A DNA stretch of 64,000 nt from Planctomycetota bacterium (GTDB lineage: Bacteria; Planctomycetota; UBA1135; GCA-002686595). Made by a program: the position numbers and the translations under genes. Where the stretch lies: assembly GCA_012960475.1 (NCBI GenBank), contig DUBE01000014.1, forward strand, positions 94,009 to 158,008, read 5' to 3'. Positions within the stretch are counted from its first letter, which is position 1. The number at the start of each line of letters is the position of its first letter. Of this stretch, positions 31,866 to 41,575 are shown one piece after another. The notes below the pieces were generated by a model. That model saw only the letters and a program-made list of their open reading frames with translations, was not told the origin of the DNA and did not search any database.

Positions 31866-33377
31866 ATGACTCATCTAGCCCTAATGCTGGCCCTCGCGAT
31901 CCACCAGGATCCAGCCATCCGGCCACCCGAGTTGCCAACGCCACCGATCATCGAAGACATCTCGCGCATGGATCCCGAGGTGGTCGCCACTCTCAACCGC
32001 GCCTTGCAGGATGTGCTCAAGGCCAACTTGGAGCACCCGGATGAAAGCGCCGATGATCGCACGGCCCGGGGTCAGGCCTGGTCCCAGATGGGCCTGGCGT
32101 ATGAGGCCAACACCATTTGGTCCCTGGCCCTGCCCTGCTACAAACAGGCCATCGAGTTGCTGCCCCAGAAACCCGAGTGGGTCTATCGACTCGGCGCCTG
32201 CCAGCATGCGGCTGGCGACCTGGTCAGAGCACTAGATTCATTCCGCGCCGTGGCTCCCAGGTTGTTGAATACGGCGGTAGTTCAAGCTCGGCTCGGCGAG
32301 ACCGCGTTGAGCATGGGCAAGACCAAAGAGGCCGAGAGTGCCTGGCGTCAGGCAATTGCCTCAGAAGCAGAACTCGGGGGAGACATCCGATTCCCTGAGA
32401 ACCGCGTGGGGCTGGCACAGGTAATGATCGAGAAAGAGTCCTGGGAAGAGGCTGCAACCTTGCTACGTGAGGCTCTGACCATCAACCCAGCTTACACCCA
32501 CGCTCACTACCTTCTTGGTCTGGTGCTCGCCGAACTTGGCGATGAGGAGGGTTCGTCATTCGAGCTCAAGCGAGGACTCAATGCGTTCCCGGTCTTTCCT
32601 CCGGACCCCCACCGGCCCCTGCTAGCCAAGTGGACGGCGGGTTTTGGCAAGCGTATGGGCAGCATCGAGAGCATGCTTGCCAGCGGTGATGCAGACGGTG
32701 CACTGACAGCTCTCACAGTCATTCGCACCGAGCGCGGGCCAAACATGCAGGTTCTAAACATGCTGTCCCGTGCCCATCAACAGTTGGGAGACCATGAACA
32801 AGCGCTCAAGCTGCTGGAAGAGAGCACCTTGATTGATCCTAAGGCCTATATCACCCAAACGGACATGGCAGTCGTGCTGCTCAACATGTCTTCCAACCCA
32901 GCCAACGCCGCCCGCCGAATGGAGCTCATAACCCGCGCTCGCACGACTGCGGACAAAGCCATCCAACTAGCTCCTCATATTGGACGCACGTGGTACTACC
33001 GAGGATTGGTGGAACAGGTGAGCATCGATCCAAATGATCCCGAGGCTGCCAAACAGAGCGGGCAGATTGCCTTGGCCAATATGCAGCGGGCCCACATGCT
33101 AGGCTGCACCGAACCTCAGCTCTTCGAGTTGCTCGCGCAGATCTACGCAAACCAGGGTAAACATCGTGAGATGGAGAAATTCGCCCTAGCTCATACCGCC
33201 CACTCCCCCGAGAATCCCATGGCCTGGGTATTCTTGGCCCGAGCGCGCTACACGATGAACAACTGGGACGGAGCCCGACAAGCCGCCAAGCACGCTTCCT
33301 CCGTATCCGGCAATGCCCCAAATGTTGTCACCTTCCAAGAACAACTCGAAGCCGCCCTCAAGCAGGCGGGACACTAG
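31866..33377 (+). CDS. Secreted tetratricopeptide repeat protein
   Basis: Repeated TPR motifs (YLLGLVLAELGDEEGSSFELKRGLNAFP; LSRAHQQLGDHEQALKLLEESTLIDPKAY; LAQIYANQGKHREMEKFALAHTAHSP). Confidence 0.82.
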   Translation: MTHLALMLALAIHQDPAIRPPELPTPPIIEDISRMDPEVVATLNRALQDVLKANLEHPDESADDRTARGQAWSQMGLAYEANTIWSLALPCYKQAIELLPQKPEWVYRLGACQHAAGDLVRALDSFRAVAPRLLNTAVVQARLGETALSMGKTKEAESAWRQAIASEAELGGDIRFPENRVGLAQVMIEKESWEEAATLLREALTINPAYTHAHYLLGLVLAELGDEEGSSFELKRGLNAFPVFPPDPHRPLLAKWTAGFGKRMGSIESMLASGDADGALTALTVIRTERGPNMQVLNMLSRAHQQLGDHEQALKLLEESTLIDPKAYITQTDMAVVLLNMSSNPANAARRMELITRARTTADKAIQLAPHIGRTWYYRGLVEQVSIDPNDPEAAKQSGQIALANMQRAHMLGCTEPQLFELLAQIYANQGKHREMEKFALAHTAHSPENPMAWVFLARARYTMNNWDGARQAAKHASSVSGNAPNVVTFQEQLEAALKQAGH

Positions 33378-33381
33378 ATAC

Positions 33382-35058
33382 GTGCACCTCTCAATTCTTC
33401 TCCTGACATCCATGGTCGCCGTACAGGACCAGGCGCCCGCCCCCTGGTTCACGGACATCGGTGAGGCAGCTGGTTTCTCATTTTCGCATGTTAGCGGTGC
33501 TCGCGGTGAGTACTGGTTCCCGGAGATCATGGGCGGAGGAGTTGGGCTTTTGGACTACGACGGGGATGGCCTTCTGGACATCTATTGTGTTCAATCTGGC
33601 TATCTACCTGATGCCGAAGGCAACCAGCCGGACAGCCCTCCCAATCAACTCTTCCGCAATCTGGGCATTGACCAGGAAACCGGTCTGCCACACTTTGAAG
33701 ATGTCACCGAACTGGTCGGTGTAGGCGACACCAAGTACGGCATGGGCGTTGCCTGCGGTGACTATGATCGGGACGGAGACATGGACCTGTTTGTGACCAA
33801 CGTAGGCGTGAATGTCCTGTACCGTAACGAGGGCCCTGACAAACAAGGAGTCGTACGCTTCAAGGACATTACCAAGAACTCAGGCACGGAAGATGTGCGC
33901 TGGGCAACCAGCGCGGCTTTCCTGGATGTTGACGGCGATCGGGATCTGGACCTGTATGTGGTCAACAACCTGCTCTGGCACGCTTCCACCGAAACCGCCT
34001 GCTTCAACTATTTCTCCGAGCGGGACTACTGCAGCCCAAACAACTACAACGCAGCCAGCCCGGATGCCCTGTTCATCAAGGGACGCACACGCTTTCAGGA
34101 CTGGACGCCCACCTCCGGTTTGGACGCAGCCTTCGGCAACGGCCTTGGAGTTGCACCGGCCGACTACGATCAGGACGGCAAGGTTGATATCTATGTGGCC
34201 AACGATGCCACACCCAACAACCTCTGGCACAACAAAGGGAGAGGCAAGTACATCGACAAGGGACTCTTGCTGGGATGCGCGGTCAATGGAAACGGAACGC
34301 CCGAAGCTGGCATGGGCGTGCAGTGGGTGGATGTAGATCAGGACGGGGATTTGGACCTGTTCATGACGCACCTTCGCCGTGAAACCAACACCTTCTATAT
34401 GAATCGCCGAGGACGCTTCACTGACAAGACCAACGCCACGGGAATGAACGCCACCAGTTTGAAATACACGGGTTTCGGCATGGGCTTCCATGACTACGAC
34501 CTGGACGGACACCTCGACCTCTATGTGGTCAACGGCGCCGTTCAAGCCTGGCGTCAAGAGGAGATCTTCGCCGAAGATCCCTACGCAGAACCCAATCACC
34601 TCTTCCGCGGTATGGGCGGCATCCGCTTCGAAACTATCGCCAATGGCGGTGAAACCGAGCACACAGCGGGTACCAGTCGCGGCGCGGCCTTTGGAGACCT
34701 CGACAATGACGGGGACGTGGATGTGGTCTATGTGGATCGAGACGGAAGGGCCAAGCTGCTCCTGAACAACGCAACGGGACACTGGATTGGATTTCGCATG
34801 CTGGACAAGCGCGGGGACGAAGTTCCGGGGGCGATGATTGGCGTCACGCATGGGGGTAAGACCATCTGGCGTCTAGCTGACCCCGCCTACAGCTATCTGG
34901 CCAGCAATGATCCGCGAGCCCACTTCGGACTGGGAGCCTCAGACGAGATCGAAGCCATCAGCGTTCGCTGGCCCTCAAGCAAGATCGAAGAATTTGCTCC
35001 CCTGGCAAGCGGCGCCTACCACGTGCTGCGCGAAGGGCATGGACTTGACCATAAGTAA
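33382..35058 (+). CDS. CRTAC1-family protein (FG-GAP/VCBS repeats + ASPIC/UnbV domain)
   Basis: Multiple DxDGDGxxDLY motifs (DYDGDGLLDIY, DYDRDGDMDLF, DVDGDRDLDLYVVN, DYDLDGHLDLYVVNG) and C-terminal DPRAHFGLGASDEIEAISVRWPSSKIEEF. GTG start at 33382 gives a signal peptide; ORF track opens at 33313. Confidence 0.87.
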   Translation: MHLSILLLTSMVAVQDQAPAPWFTDIGEAAGFSFSHVSGARGEYWFPEIMGGGVGLLDYDGDGLLDIYCVQSGYLPDAEGNQPDSPPNQLFRNLGIDQETGLPHFEDVTELVGVGDTKYGMGVACGDYDRDGDMDLFVTNVGVNVLYRNEGPDKQGVVRFKDITKNSGTEDVRWATSAAFLDVDGDRDLDLYVVNNLLWHASTETACFNYFSERDYCSPNNYNAASPDALFIKGRTRFQDWTPTSGLDAAFGNGLGVAPADYDQDGKVDIYVANDATPNNLWHNKGRGKYIDKGLLLGCAVNGNGTPEAGMGVQWVDVDQDGDLDLFMTHLRRETNTFYMNRRGRFTDKTNATGMNATSLKYTGFGMGFHDYDLDGHLDLYVVNGAVQAWRQEEIFAEDPYAEPNHLFRGMGGIRFETIANGGETEHTAGTSRGAAFGDLDNDGDVDVVYVDRDGRAKLLLNNATGHWIGFRMLDKRGDEVPGAMIGVTHGGKTIWRLADPAYSYLASNDPRAHFGLGASDEIEAISVRWPSSKIEEFAPLASGAYHVLREGHGLDHK

Positions 35059-35091
35059 GATCAATGAGGCCTGTAGGCCCTGAACCAATCC

Positions 35092-37200
35092 ATGGGTGAC
35101 CCCTCAAGAACGTCCATGAAGAAGCAGCTTGGCCTAGGCAGTGTCTACGCCATTGCTACCGGTGCGACACTGAGTGCGGGTCTTTTTCTCCTCCCTGGAC
35201 TCGCGGCTCAGCAGGCAGGACCGGCGGTGGTGCTTTGCTACCTGCTGGCAGCGGTACCCCTCATCCCGGCCATGCTATGCATCGTCGAGTTATCTACAGC
35301 CATGCCCCGCGCAGGTGGGTCGTATTATTTTCTGGAGCGCAGCCTAGGTCCCATGTTGGGGACCATTGGAGGCTTCGGCACCTGGCTGGCCATCGCTCTG
35401 AAGACCAGCTTTGCGCTAGTGGGTCTGGCCGCAACTGTAGCCCTGTTGTTTGAGCCTCGGCCATGGCTGCTCAAGTCCCTGGCGGTGGGCTTTGCAGTGA
35501 TCTTCGCAGCCTTGAACGCAATGGGAGCCCGTCACTCTGGAAGACTGCAAAAAATCCTGGTGATCTGGCTGCTAACCATTCTCGTGATGTTCTTGGTTAC
35601 CGGTCTTCCCGAGGTGCAAATAGAGCACTTCAATGGATTTTTTGATGCGGGGCACGAGTCCATCCTGGCCACAGCGGGTTTGGTCTACATCAGTTATGTG
35701 GGGGTCACCAATGTGGCCAGCGTCTCGGAGGAAGTATCCAACCCTGAGCGAAATCTGCCCTGGGGCCTATTTCTCTCCCTGTTCACCGCCCTGTTGATCT
35801 ATGCATTAGCCACGACGGTCATGGTCGGTGTCCTTCCAGCCGCCCAACTGGCAGGCAACATGACCCCCATGTCAACAGCTGCTGAAGTTATTGGAGGGCG
35901 CACAGGGATGATCGTGATCTCTGTGGGCGCGGTCTTGGCTTTCTTCTCTGTGGCCAACGCGGGGATCATGGCCGCCTCGCGCTATCCCCTTGCCATGGGC
36001 CGTGATGATCTAGTGCCTTCGGCCCTCGCGCGCCTGGACAAGAATGGCACGCCCCTGGTTGCGATCCTGACAACTGCCACTTTGATCATCGCGATGATTC
36101 TGTTCTTCGACCCAATCAGAATCGCCAAGCTCGCCAGCGCCTTCCAGTTGATGATGTTCGCCTTGCTGTGTTTCGCGGTTATCATCATGAGAGAGAGCGG
36201 CCTGGCCAGCTACGATCCCGGCTACCGCACGCCCCTTTACCCGTGGATTCCAATCTTCGGCATGCTCTCGCCCTTCTTCTTGATTTTTCAGATGGGCTGG
36301 TTGCCCACAGCTTTCAGCCTCGGCTTGATTGCTGCAGGCATCGGCTGGTTCCGATTCTACGGCGCAAGTCGCGTGGAACGCACAGGCGCGATCTACCATG
36401 TGTTTGAACGCCTCGGCCGTTCTCGACACGACGCTCTGGACAAGGAACTGCGCACAATTCTGAAAGAGAAAGGATTACGCGATGAAGACCCCTTCGAAGA
36501 AGTGGTCTTGGGAGCTCATGTAATCGAAGTGGACGCTGTTCCCGATTTCGATCAGTTGATTGAACAAGTAGCACAAGACTTGGCCATCCAAACCGGCAGC
36601 CCCAAACAGTACTTCGTAGAAGGCTTCCGCAAGGGAACCAAGATGGGCGCGACTCCCGTAGCCAAAGGTATCGCACTGCCCCACATGTACATGCCGGATC
36701 TGGAGCGACCCCTGCTTGTGCTTGTGCGGTCTGTCAAGGACTTTCAGATTCTTGCGGGAGATGTCTTTGGCAAGACCCAGCTCACGGACGCGGTCCACGC
36801 AGCCTTCTTCCTGGTCAGCGCGAAAGACGATCCCAGCCTCCACCTACGCATGTTGGCGCAACTTGCCAATCGCATCGATCGAAAAGACTTCGACTCTGCC
36901 TGGCGCTCAGCCCCCAATGAAATGGCCCTACGCGAGGTCTTCCTGCGCGATGACCGTTACCTCTCATTGCGACTGGTAGCCAAGACAGAAACTGCGGACT
37001 GGATCAACCGTCAGTTGTTTGAGTTGGGGCTGCCGGATGGCTGTCTTGTGGCCGCCATTCGCCGCCGCCATTCGACCCTGGTGCCCAAGGGAGCGACACG
37101 CCTAGAAGAAGGGGATCGACTGTTGCTCTTTGGAGAGCCCAAGGCCCTCACAGCAGTCCGCAAACAACTGGGATTAAGCAGCACAACCGCCTTGAAGTGA
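35092..37200 (+). CDS. APC-family amino acid permease with C-terminal PTS EIIA-like and TrkA_C-like domains
   Basis: LGLGSVYAIATGATLSAGLFLLPGLAAQQAGPAVVLCYLLA..MPRAGGSYYFLERSLGP permease; TPVAKGIALPHMYMPDLERPLLVLVRS..DAVHAAFFLVSAKDDPSLHLRMLAQLA EIIA-like; CLVAAIRRRHSTLVPKGATRLEEGDRLLLFG TrkA_C-like. Confidence 0.82.
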   Translation: MGDPSRTSMKKQLGLGSVYAIATGATLSAGLFLLPGLAAQQAGPAVVLCYLLAAVPLIPAMLCIVELSTAMPRAGGSYYFLERSLGPMLGTIGGFGTWLAIALKTSFALVGLAATVALLFEPRPWLLKSLAVGFAVIFAALNAMGARHSGRLQKILVIWLLTILVMFLVTGLPEVQIEHFNGFFDAGHESILATAGLVYISYVGVTNVASVSEEVSNPERNLPWGLFLSLFTALLIYALATTVMVGVLPAAQLAGNMTPMSTAAEVIGGRTGMIVISVGAVLAFFSVANAGIMAASRYPLAMGRDDLVPSALARLDKNGTPLVAILTTATLIIAMILFFDPIRIAKLASAFQLMMFALLCFAVIIMRESGLASYDPGYRTPLYPWIPIFGMLSPFFLIFQMGWLPTAFSLGLIAAGIGWFRFYGASRVERTGAIYHVFERLGRSRHDALDKELRTILKEKGLRDEDPFEEVVLGAHVIEVDAVPDFDQLIEQVAQDLAIQTGSPKQYFVEGFRKGTKMGATPVAKGIALPHMYMPDLERPLLVLVRSVKDFQILAGDVFGKTQLTDAVHAAFFLVSAKDDPSLHLRMLAQLANRIDRKDFDSAWRSAPNEMALREVFLRDDRYLSLRLVAKTETADWINRQLFELGLPDGCLVAAIRRRHSTLVPKGATRLEEGDRLLLFGEPKALTAVRKQLGLSSTTALK

Positions 37201-37204
37201 CAAA

Positions 37205-37936
37205 ATGAGCAATCCCGAAGAATTCGCGGCGGCCCTGGATGCGGCCGAACAATCGATCGACTGGAAGAGCCTGGAAAACATCTATTGCTCTGACGGTGGT
37301 GCGGGTTTTTTCTCGGAAGAGGCCATCAATGCAACACGTACTGCTGGACTGCTATTTGCTAGCGACCTAGGGGAACACCTTAGCCCCAGGGGCCGCAGCA
37401 TGTATGTGGGCGCCGGGGTCGCTGAACTCGCACCGCTGGTATTCGAGGCCACCATGCTGAGCCGCAGGGTGACCGTCCACGGTCTTCCTGGACTCGAACT
37501 TGAACAGCTCAAAGGCGCCATGCAAGCGGTGTCAGAAGTAACGCAAATAGACACTCCTCGGGTCACCTCCGACCCAATTCGCCCTGCAGAAACCGGCCAG
37601 GTTGACCACTTGTGGTTTGTATCGGTCTTGACGGACCCCGAAGCCTTCCCAGCCCTCCACAACAGGCTCTATGACCGCCAAGGTGGCCCATTGCAAGTGT
37701 CAGGCGGACATCCCAAGGCGGAGCGGGCCCGAGCCGATACCCTCGTACGCCTGGCCCTCGGAAGCCTGACCACAAAGGCGATCCTGACGACTTCAGACGA
37801 AGAATTGCCAATCTTCGAAGCCATTGGGACTGACATGGGCCTACGAATAGTCAGCCCTACCGTATCTCGTTTGACCGGAATTGTAGGGGATCCAGTGCGA
37901 CACCATCGGGTGATCAATGACCGAACACAGAAGTAA
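37205..37936 (+). CDS. Hypothetical protein (possible nucleotide/SAM-binding fold)
   Basis: 243-aa ORF tightly placed between the permease and ppk1; SMYVGAGVAELAPLVFEATMLSRRVTVHG has a Rossmann-like Gly motif, weak. Confidence 0.6.
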   Translation: MSNPEEFAAALDAAEQSIDWKSLENIYCSDGGAGFFSEEAINATRTAGLLFASDLGEHLSPRGRSMYVGAGVAELAPLVFEATMLSRRVTVHGLPGLELEQLKGAMQAVSEVTQIDTPRVTSDPIRPAETGQVDHLWFVSVLTDPEAFPALHNRLYDRQGGPLQVSGGHPKAERARADTLVRLALGSLTTKAILTTSDEELPIFEAIGTDMGLRIVSPTVSRLTGIVGDPVRHHRVINDRTQK

Positions 37937-37966
37937 CCGGATAGTGAACACAATAGAGCATCGAAC

Positions 37967-40102
37967 GTGACAGCCACTCCAGCACAACCAGGGAACTTCG
38001 ATTACGGTGATCCACAGCTCTTTGTGAACCGGGACCTATCGGTCCTGGAATTCAATCGAAGAGTCTTGACCCAAGCCCTCGACCCTAGCGTACCCCTGCT
38101 GGAGCGACTTCGTTTCCTGACAATATCCTCCACCAACCTTGACGAGTTCTTTGAGGTCCGCGCAGCCTCCCACCGAGAAGCGGCCATCCACGGAGCTTCG
38201 CAGTTGACTCTTGATGGTCGCACGCCAGAAGAAACGCTGGCTGCGATCGCAGAAGTGGCCGAAGTCCTGGTCCATGACCAGTACAAAGCCCTCAACAAGG
38301 TAATCCTGCCAGCCCTCGCAGAGGAAGGAATCCACTTGGTACGACGTTCTCAATGGAATCCGAGCCAACAGGAATGGATTCTCGACCATTTCCGCAATCA
38401 GGTCTTACCGGTCTTGACCCCCATGGGTCTGGACCCAGCGCACCCATTCCCACGTATTCTCAACAAGTCCCTCAATTTCGTGGTAATCGTTGAAGGAGAA
38501 GATGCCTTCGGCCGCGACGCAGGCATCGCAATCGTTCAAGTTCCTAGGGCACTGCCCAGAGTTCTGCGTATCCCGGGTAGTGAGCCTGGTACGGGAATGC
38601 ACCTGACCATGCTCTCCTCGGTAATCCACGCCCATGTAGGAGAACTGTTCCCGGGCATGACAGTCAAAGGTTGCCACCAGTTCAGGGTGACGCGTAATGG
38701 GGACCTGTGGGTCGACGAAGAAGAGGTAGAGAATCTCCTACAAGCCCTGCGCGGTGAACTGCCCGAACGACAATTCGCCGACGCCGTGCGCCTGGAACTC
38801 GCCACCGACTGCCCTGATGAACTCGCTCAATTTCTGTTGCAGAGATTTGACCTGACCGAAGCTGAACTCTATCGAGTGGACGGTCCGGTCAATCTGCACC
38901 GCTTGAGCGCTCTGTTGGACATGGTCGATCGGCCAGATCTCAAGTACCCGCCGTTCATGCCGCACATACCCAAGGGAGTCGGTCCTGACGACTGTATTTT
39001 TGCCACCTTGCGCGCGGGTGATATTCTGTTGCACCATCCCTATGAGTCCTTTGGTCCAGTAGTCGAGTTCCTTCGCAAATCCTCCGAAGACCCCGATGTG
39101 CTCGCGATCAAGCAGACCCTTTATCGCACCGGCGCAGACTCCCCCATTGTCGCCGCACTGATGACGGCGGCACGCGCGGGCAAGCAGGTTACCGCGGTGA
39201 TTGAATTGCGAGCCCGCTTTGACGAGGCGCGCAATATCGGCCTCGCCACTCAACTGCAAGAAGTCGGTGCCAGTGTGGTCTACGGAATTGTGGGCTACAA
39301 GACCCACGCCAAGATGATGATGATCGTGCGGCGAGAACAAGGCAAGCTACGCCGCTATTGCCACCTGGGGACGGGCAATTATCATGTGGGGACAGCGCGA
39401 GCCTATACAGACATCAGCTACCTCACCTCACGGCCTGAACTTGGCGAGGACGTACACCAGGTCTTCCTTGAGCTGACTGGTTTGGGCGAAGAACAAGCCC
39501 TCAACCGAATCCTGCAAAGTCCCTTCACTCTGCAGAAGTCCATGCTGGATCACATCCGTGCGGAAGCCAATGCGGCCCAGGCCGGACAACCAGCGCGAGT
39601 CGTCGCAAAGATGAACGCCCTGACCGAGGCCACGGTAATCCAGGCCCTCTATCTCGCCTCTCAAATGGGCGTTCAGATCGATTTGATCATACGCGGGGCC
39701 TGCTGTCTACGTCCCGGCGTCAAGGGGCTCTCCGAGAACATTCGTGTTCGATCCGTCCTCGGGCGCTTCTTGGAGCACAGCCGTCTGTTTTGGTTTTATG
39801 CCGGCGGAAATGACATTCTGTTTGCGTCGAGTGCGGACTGGATGAGCCGCAACCTGAAGCGCAGAGTAGAAACGTGTTTCCCTATTGAGGACAAGCAATT
39901 GCGAGACCGGCTCACACAGGAGGATCTCTTCAACTACTTGGGTGAAGATGTGCAAGTTTGGAAGATGCAGTCAGACGGCACCTACATTCGCAATGGCCAG
40001 GGCCAGGAACCGCCCCTGTCCCACCCCCAAGATCGTTTGCTCGATAAACTCTGCGGCTCACTCCACCGTGAGGACGAACCCGGCCTCCCTGGCCAGGTCT
40101 GA
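37967..40102 (+). CDS. ppk1: Polyphosphate kinase 1
   Basis: LFVNRDLSVLEFNRRVLTQALD..RLRFLTISSTNLDEFFEVR; IKQTLYRTGADSPIV; VVYGIVGYKTHAKMMMIVR; YCHLGTGNYHVGTARAYTDISYLT; GACCLRPGVKGLSENI. Confidence 0.96.
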   Translation: MTATPAQPGNFDYGDPQLFVNRDLSVLEFNRRVLTQALDPSVPLLERLRFLTISSTNLDEFFEVRAASHREAAIHGASQLTLDGRTPEETLAAIAEVAEVLVHDQYKALNKVILPALAEEGIHLVRRSQWNPSQQEWILDHFRNQVLPVLTPMGLDPAHPFPRILNKSLNFVVIVEGEDAFGRDAGIAIVQVPRALPRVLRIPGSEPGTGMHLTMLSSVIHAHVGELFPGMTVKGCHQFRVTRNGDLWVDEEEVENLLQALRGELPERQFADAVRLELATDCPDELAQFLLQRFDLTEAELYRVDGPVNLHRLSALLDMVDRPDLKYPPFMPHIPKGVGPDDCIFATLRAGDILLHHPYESFGPVVEFLRKSSEDPDVLAIKQTLYRTGADSPIVAALMTAARAGKQVTAVIELRARFDEARNIGLATQLQEVGASVVYGIVGYKTHAKMMMIVRREQGKLRRYCHLGTGNYHVGTARAYTDISYLTSRPELGEDVHQVFLELTGLGEEQALNRILQSPFTLQKSMLDHIRAEANAAQAGQPARVVAKMNALTEATVIQALYLASQMGVQIDLIIRGACCLRPGVKGLSENIRVRSVLGRFLEHSRLFWFYAGGNDILFASSADWMSRNLKRRVETCFPIEDKQLRDRLTQEDLFNYLGEDVQVWKMQSDGTYIRNGQGQEPPLSHPQDRLLDKLCGSLHREDEPGLPGQV

Positions 40103-41575
40103 TTCCATTTTCAGATCGACGTGGGTCAACGGGTGCGCTTCAAGCCACCCTTCAGAGAACTTCAGCTGCAGATGGTCCACGTCTTCACCAAGGTTTACGC
40201 CTGGGCGTTCGATATCTCCAGTTCCACGACCACGATGCAGAGCAACACCAATGCGTAACAAGATCGCAAGACGCTTCAGGACCAGCTGCCAGGGTTCAGA
40301 GTCGCGCTCCATATAGCTGATACGAAAACGTTTGCGGTGCAAGTGCACGAGAGTCGCGACCCGACGCTGATCCTCGCGAGAGAACCCAGTCAAGTCGGCA
40401 TTCTCCACGAGGTAGGCCCCATGGTGGTGGTATCCGGAATAGGAAACCGAGAGTCCAACCGCATGCAGCCAAGCAGCCCAAGACAGTAGATCCCGATGCT
40501 CATCAGTGAAACTCCATGCTCCCTGCAGCGCATCAAACAACTCAGTTGACATGGACCTGACACGCGAGGCCTGAGTCTCATCTACCCCAAGTCGCAATCC
40601 AAGAGCAGTCACAGAACCGGAACGCACATCCGCATGGTGCAACCGTCCTAGGAGATCATGCAATAGCCCCTCACGCAGGGCTCCAGGCGAAGGATGGAGT
40701 TCCTCCAAACCAAGACCATCAAAAAGCCCCTGCACAATTGCAATCCCTCCGGGCAGGACCAGCTTGCGGTCTTCCTTTAGGCCCGAGAGATCCAGCTCCT
40801 CAACCGTTCTCTGTCGTAAGACCTCATTCACCAGGGACTGCAGCCCGTCTGCTGTGATGCTTCCATCACCCCAGTCGTTCTGAGCAAGAATCTGTGCAGT
40901 AGCGTGCACAGTGCCCGAAGATCCAACAACTTGCTCCCAGCCACGGTTGCGCAAAGCAGTTGCAACGGGTTCCAGTTGACGACGTGCTTCAGTAATCGCT
41001 CTCTCAAAGGCTCTCTTCGTAATCCGTCCGTTGGGGAAATACTCCTGCGAAAAAGTCACGCAACCCATCTTCAGGCTCTCTTCAACCTGCGACTCGAAAT
41101 CGACCCCTATGATGCACTCGGTGCTCGCGCCGCCGATATCGATTACCAACCTACGTCGCCCATCACCAGCGAGGCTGTGGGCGACCCCCAAGTAGATCAG
41201 CCTGGCCTCCTCGCGGCCACCCAGAATCTCAATGCGCTGGCCCAGAGCCTCCTCTGCGCGTCCATGAAAGTCATAAGAGTCGCGCGCTGCCCTGAAAGTT
41301 GCCGTGCCCACGGCTCGCACCCGGGTGGCCGGAATCTCGGCAATGCGCTGCCCAAAACGTTCAAGACAGGCAAGCGCCCGCTGTTTGACCTCCTCTTCGA
41401 TGCCGCCATCAGGGCGCAGGCCCTCGGCCAGGCCCACGCGATCGCGCAGCCGGTCAATCAGGACCGGAGGCCCTTCGCTCTCACGAGCCACCACCATATG
41501 AAAGCTGTTGGAACCCAGGTCAACCGCGGCAAGAGTGCTTGATTTCGAAGGACCGTCTGCCATGGCGCAAGTCAC
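40058..41575 (-). CDS. ppx: Exopolyphosphatase (Ppx/GppA) with C-terminal HD-type domain
   Basis: STLAAVDLGSNSFHMVVARES; VIDIGGASTECIIG; WAAWLHAVGLSVSYSGYHHHGAYLVENADLTGFSREDQ. GTG start at 41575 (or ATG 41563). Confidence 0.93.
   Translation of the reverse strand: MTCAMADGPSKSSTLAAVDLGSNSFHMVVARESEGPPVLIDRLRDRVGLAEGLRPDGGIEEEVKQRALACLERFGQRIAEIPATRVRAVGTATFRAARDSYDFHGRAEEALGQRIEILGGREEARLIYLGVAHSLAGDGRRRLVIDIGGASTECIIGVDFESQVEESLKMGCVTFSQEYFPNGRITKRAFERAITEARRQLEPVATALRNRGWEQVVGSSGTVHATAQILAQNDWGDGSITADGLQSLVNEVLRQRTVEELDLSGLKEDRKLVLPGGIAIVQGLFDGLGLEELHPSPGALREGLLHDLLGRLHHADVRSGSVTALGLRLGVDETQASRVRSMSTELFDALQGAWSFTDEHRDLLSWAAWLHAVGLSVSYSGYHHHGAYLVENADLTGFSREDQRRVATLVHLHRKRFRISYMERDSEPWQLVLKRLAILLRIGVALHRGRGTGDIERPGVNLGEDVDHLQLKFSEGWLEAHPLTHVDLKMESDLAREAGFVLTVE

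Noticed and set aside
33880-34851. 323-aa minus-strand ORF opposite the CRTAC1 gene
   Set aside because: Val/His-rich translation arises from the reverse of DxDGDG repeats; not a credible protein.
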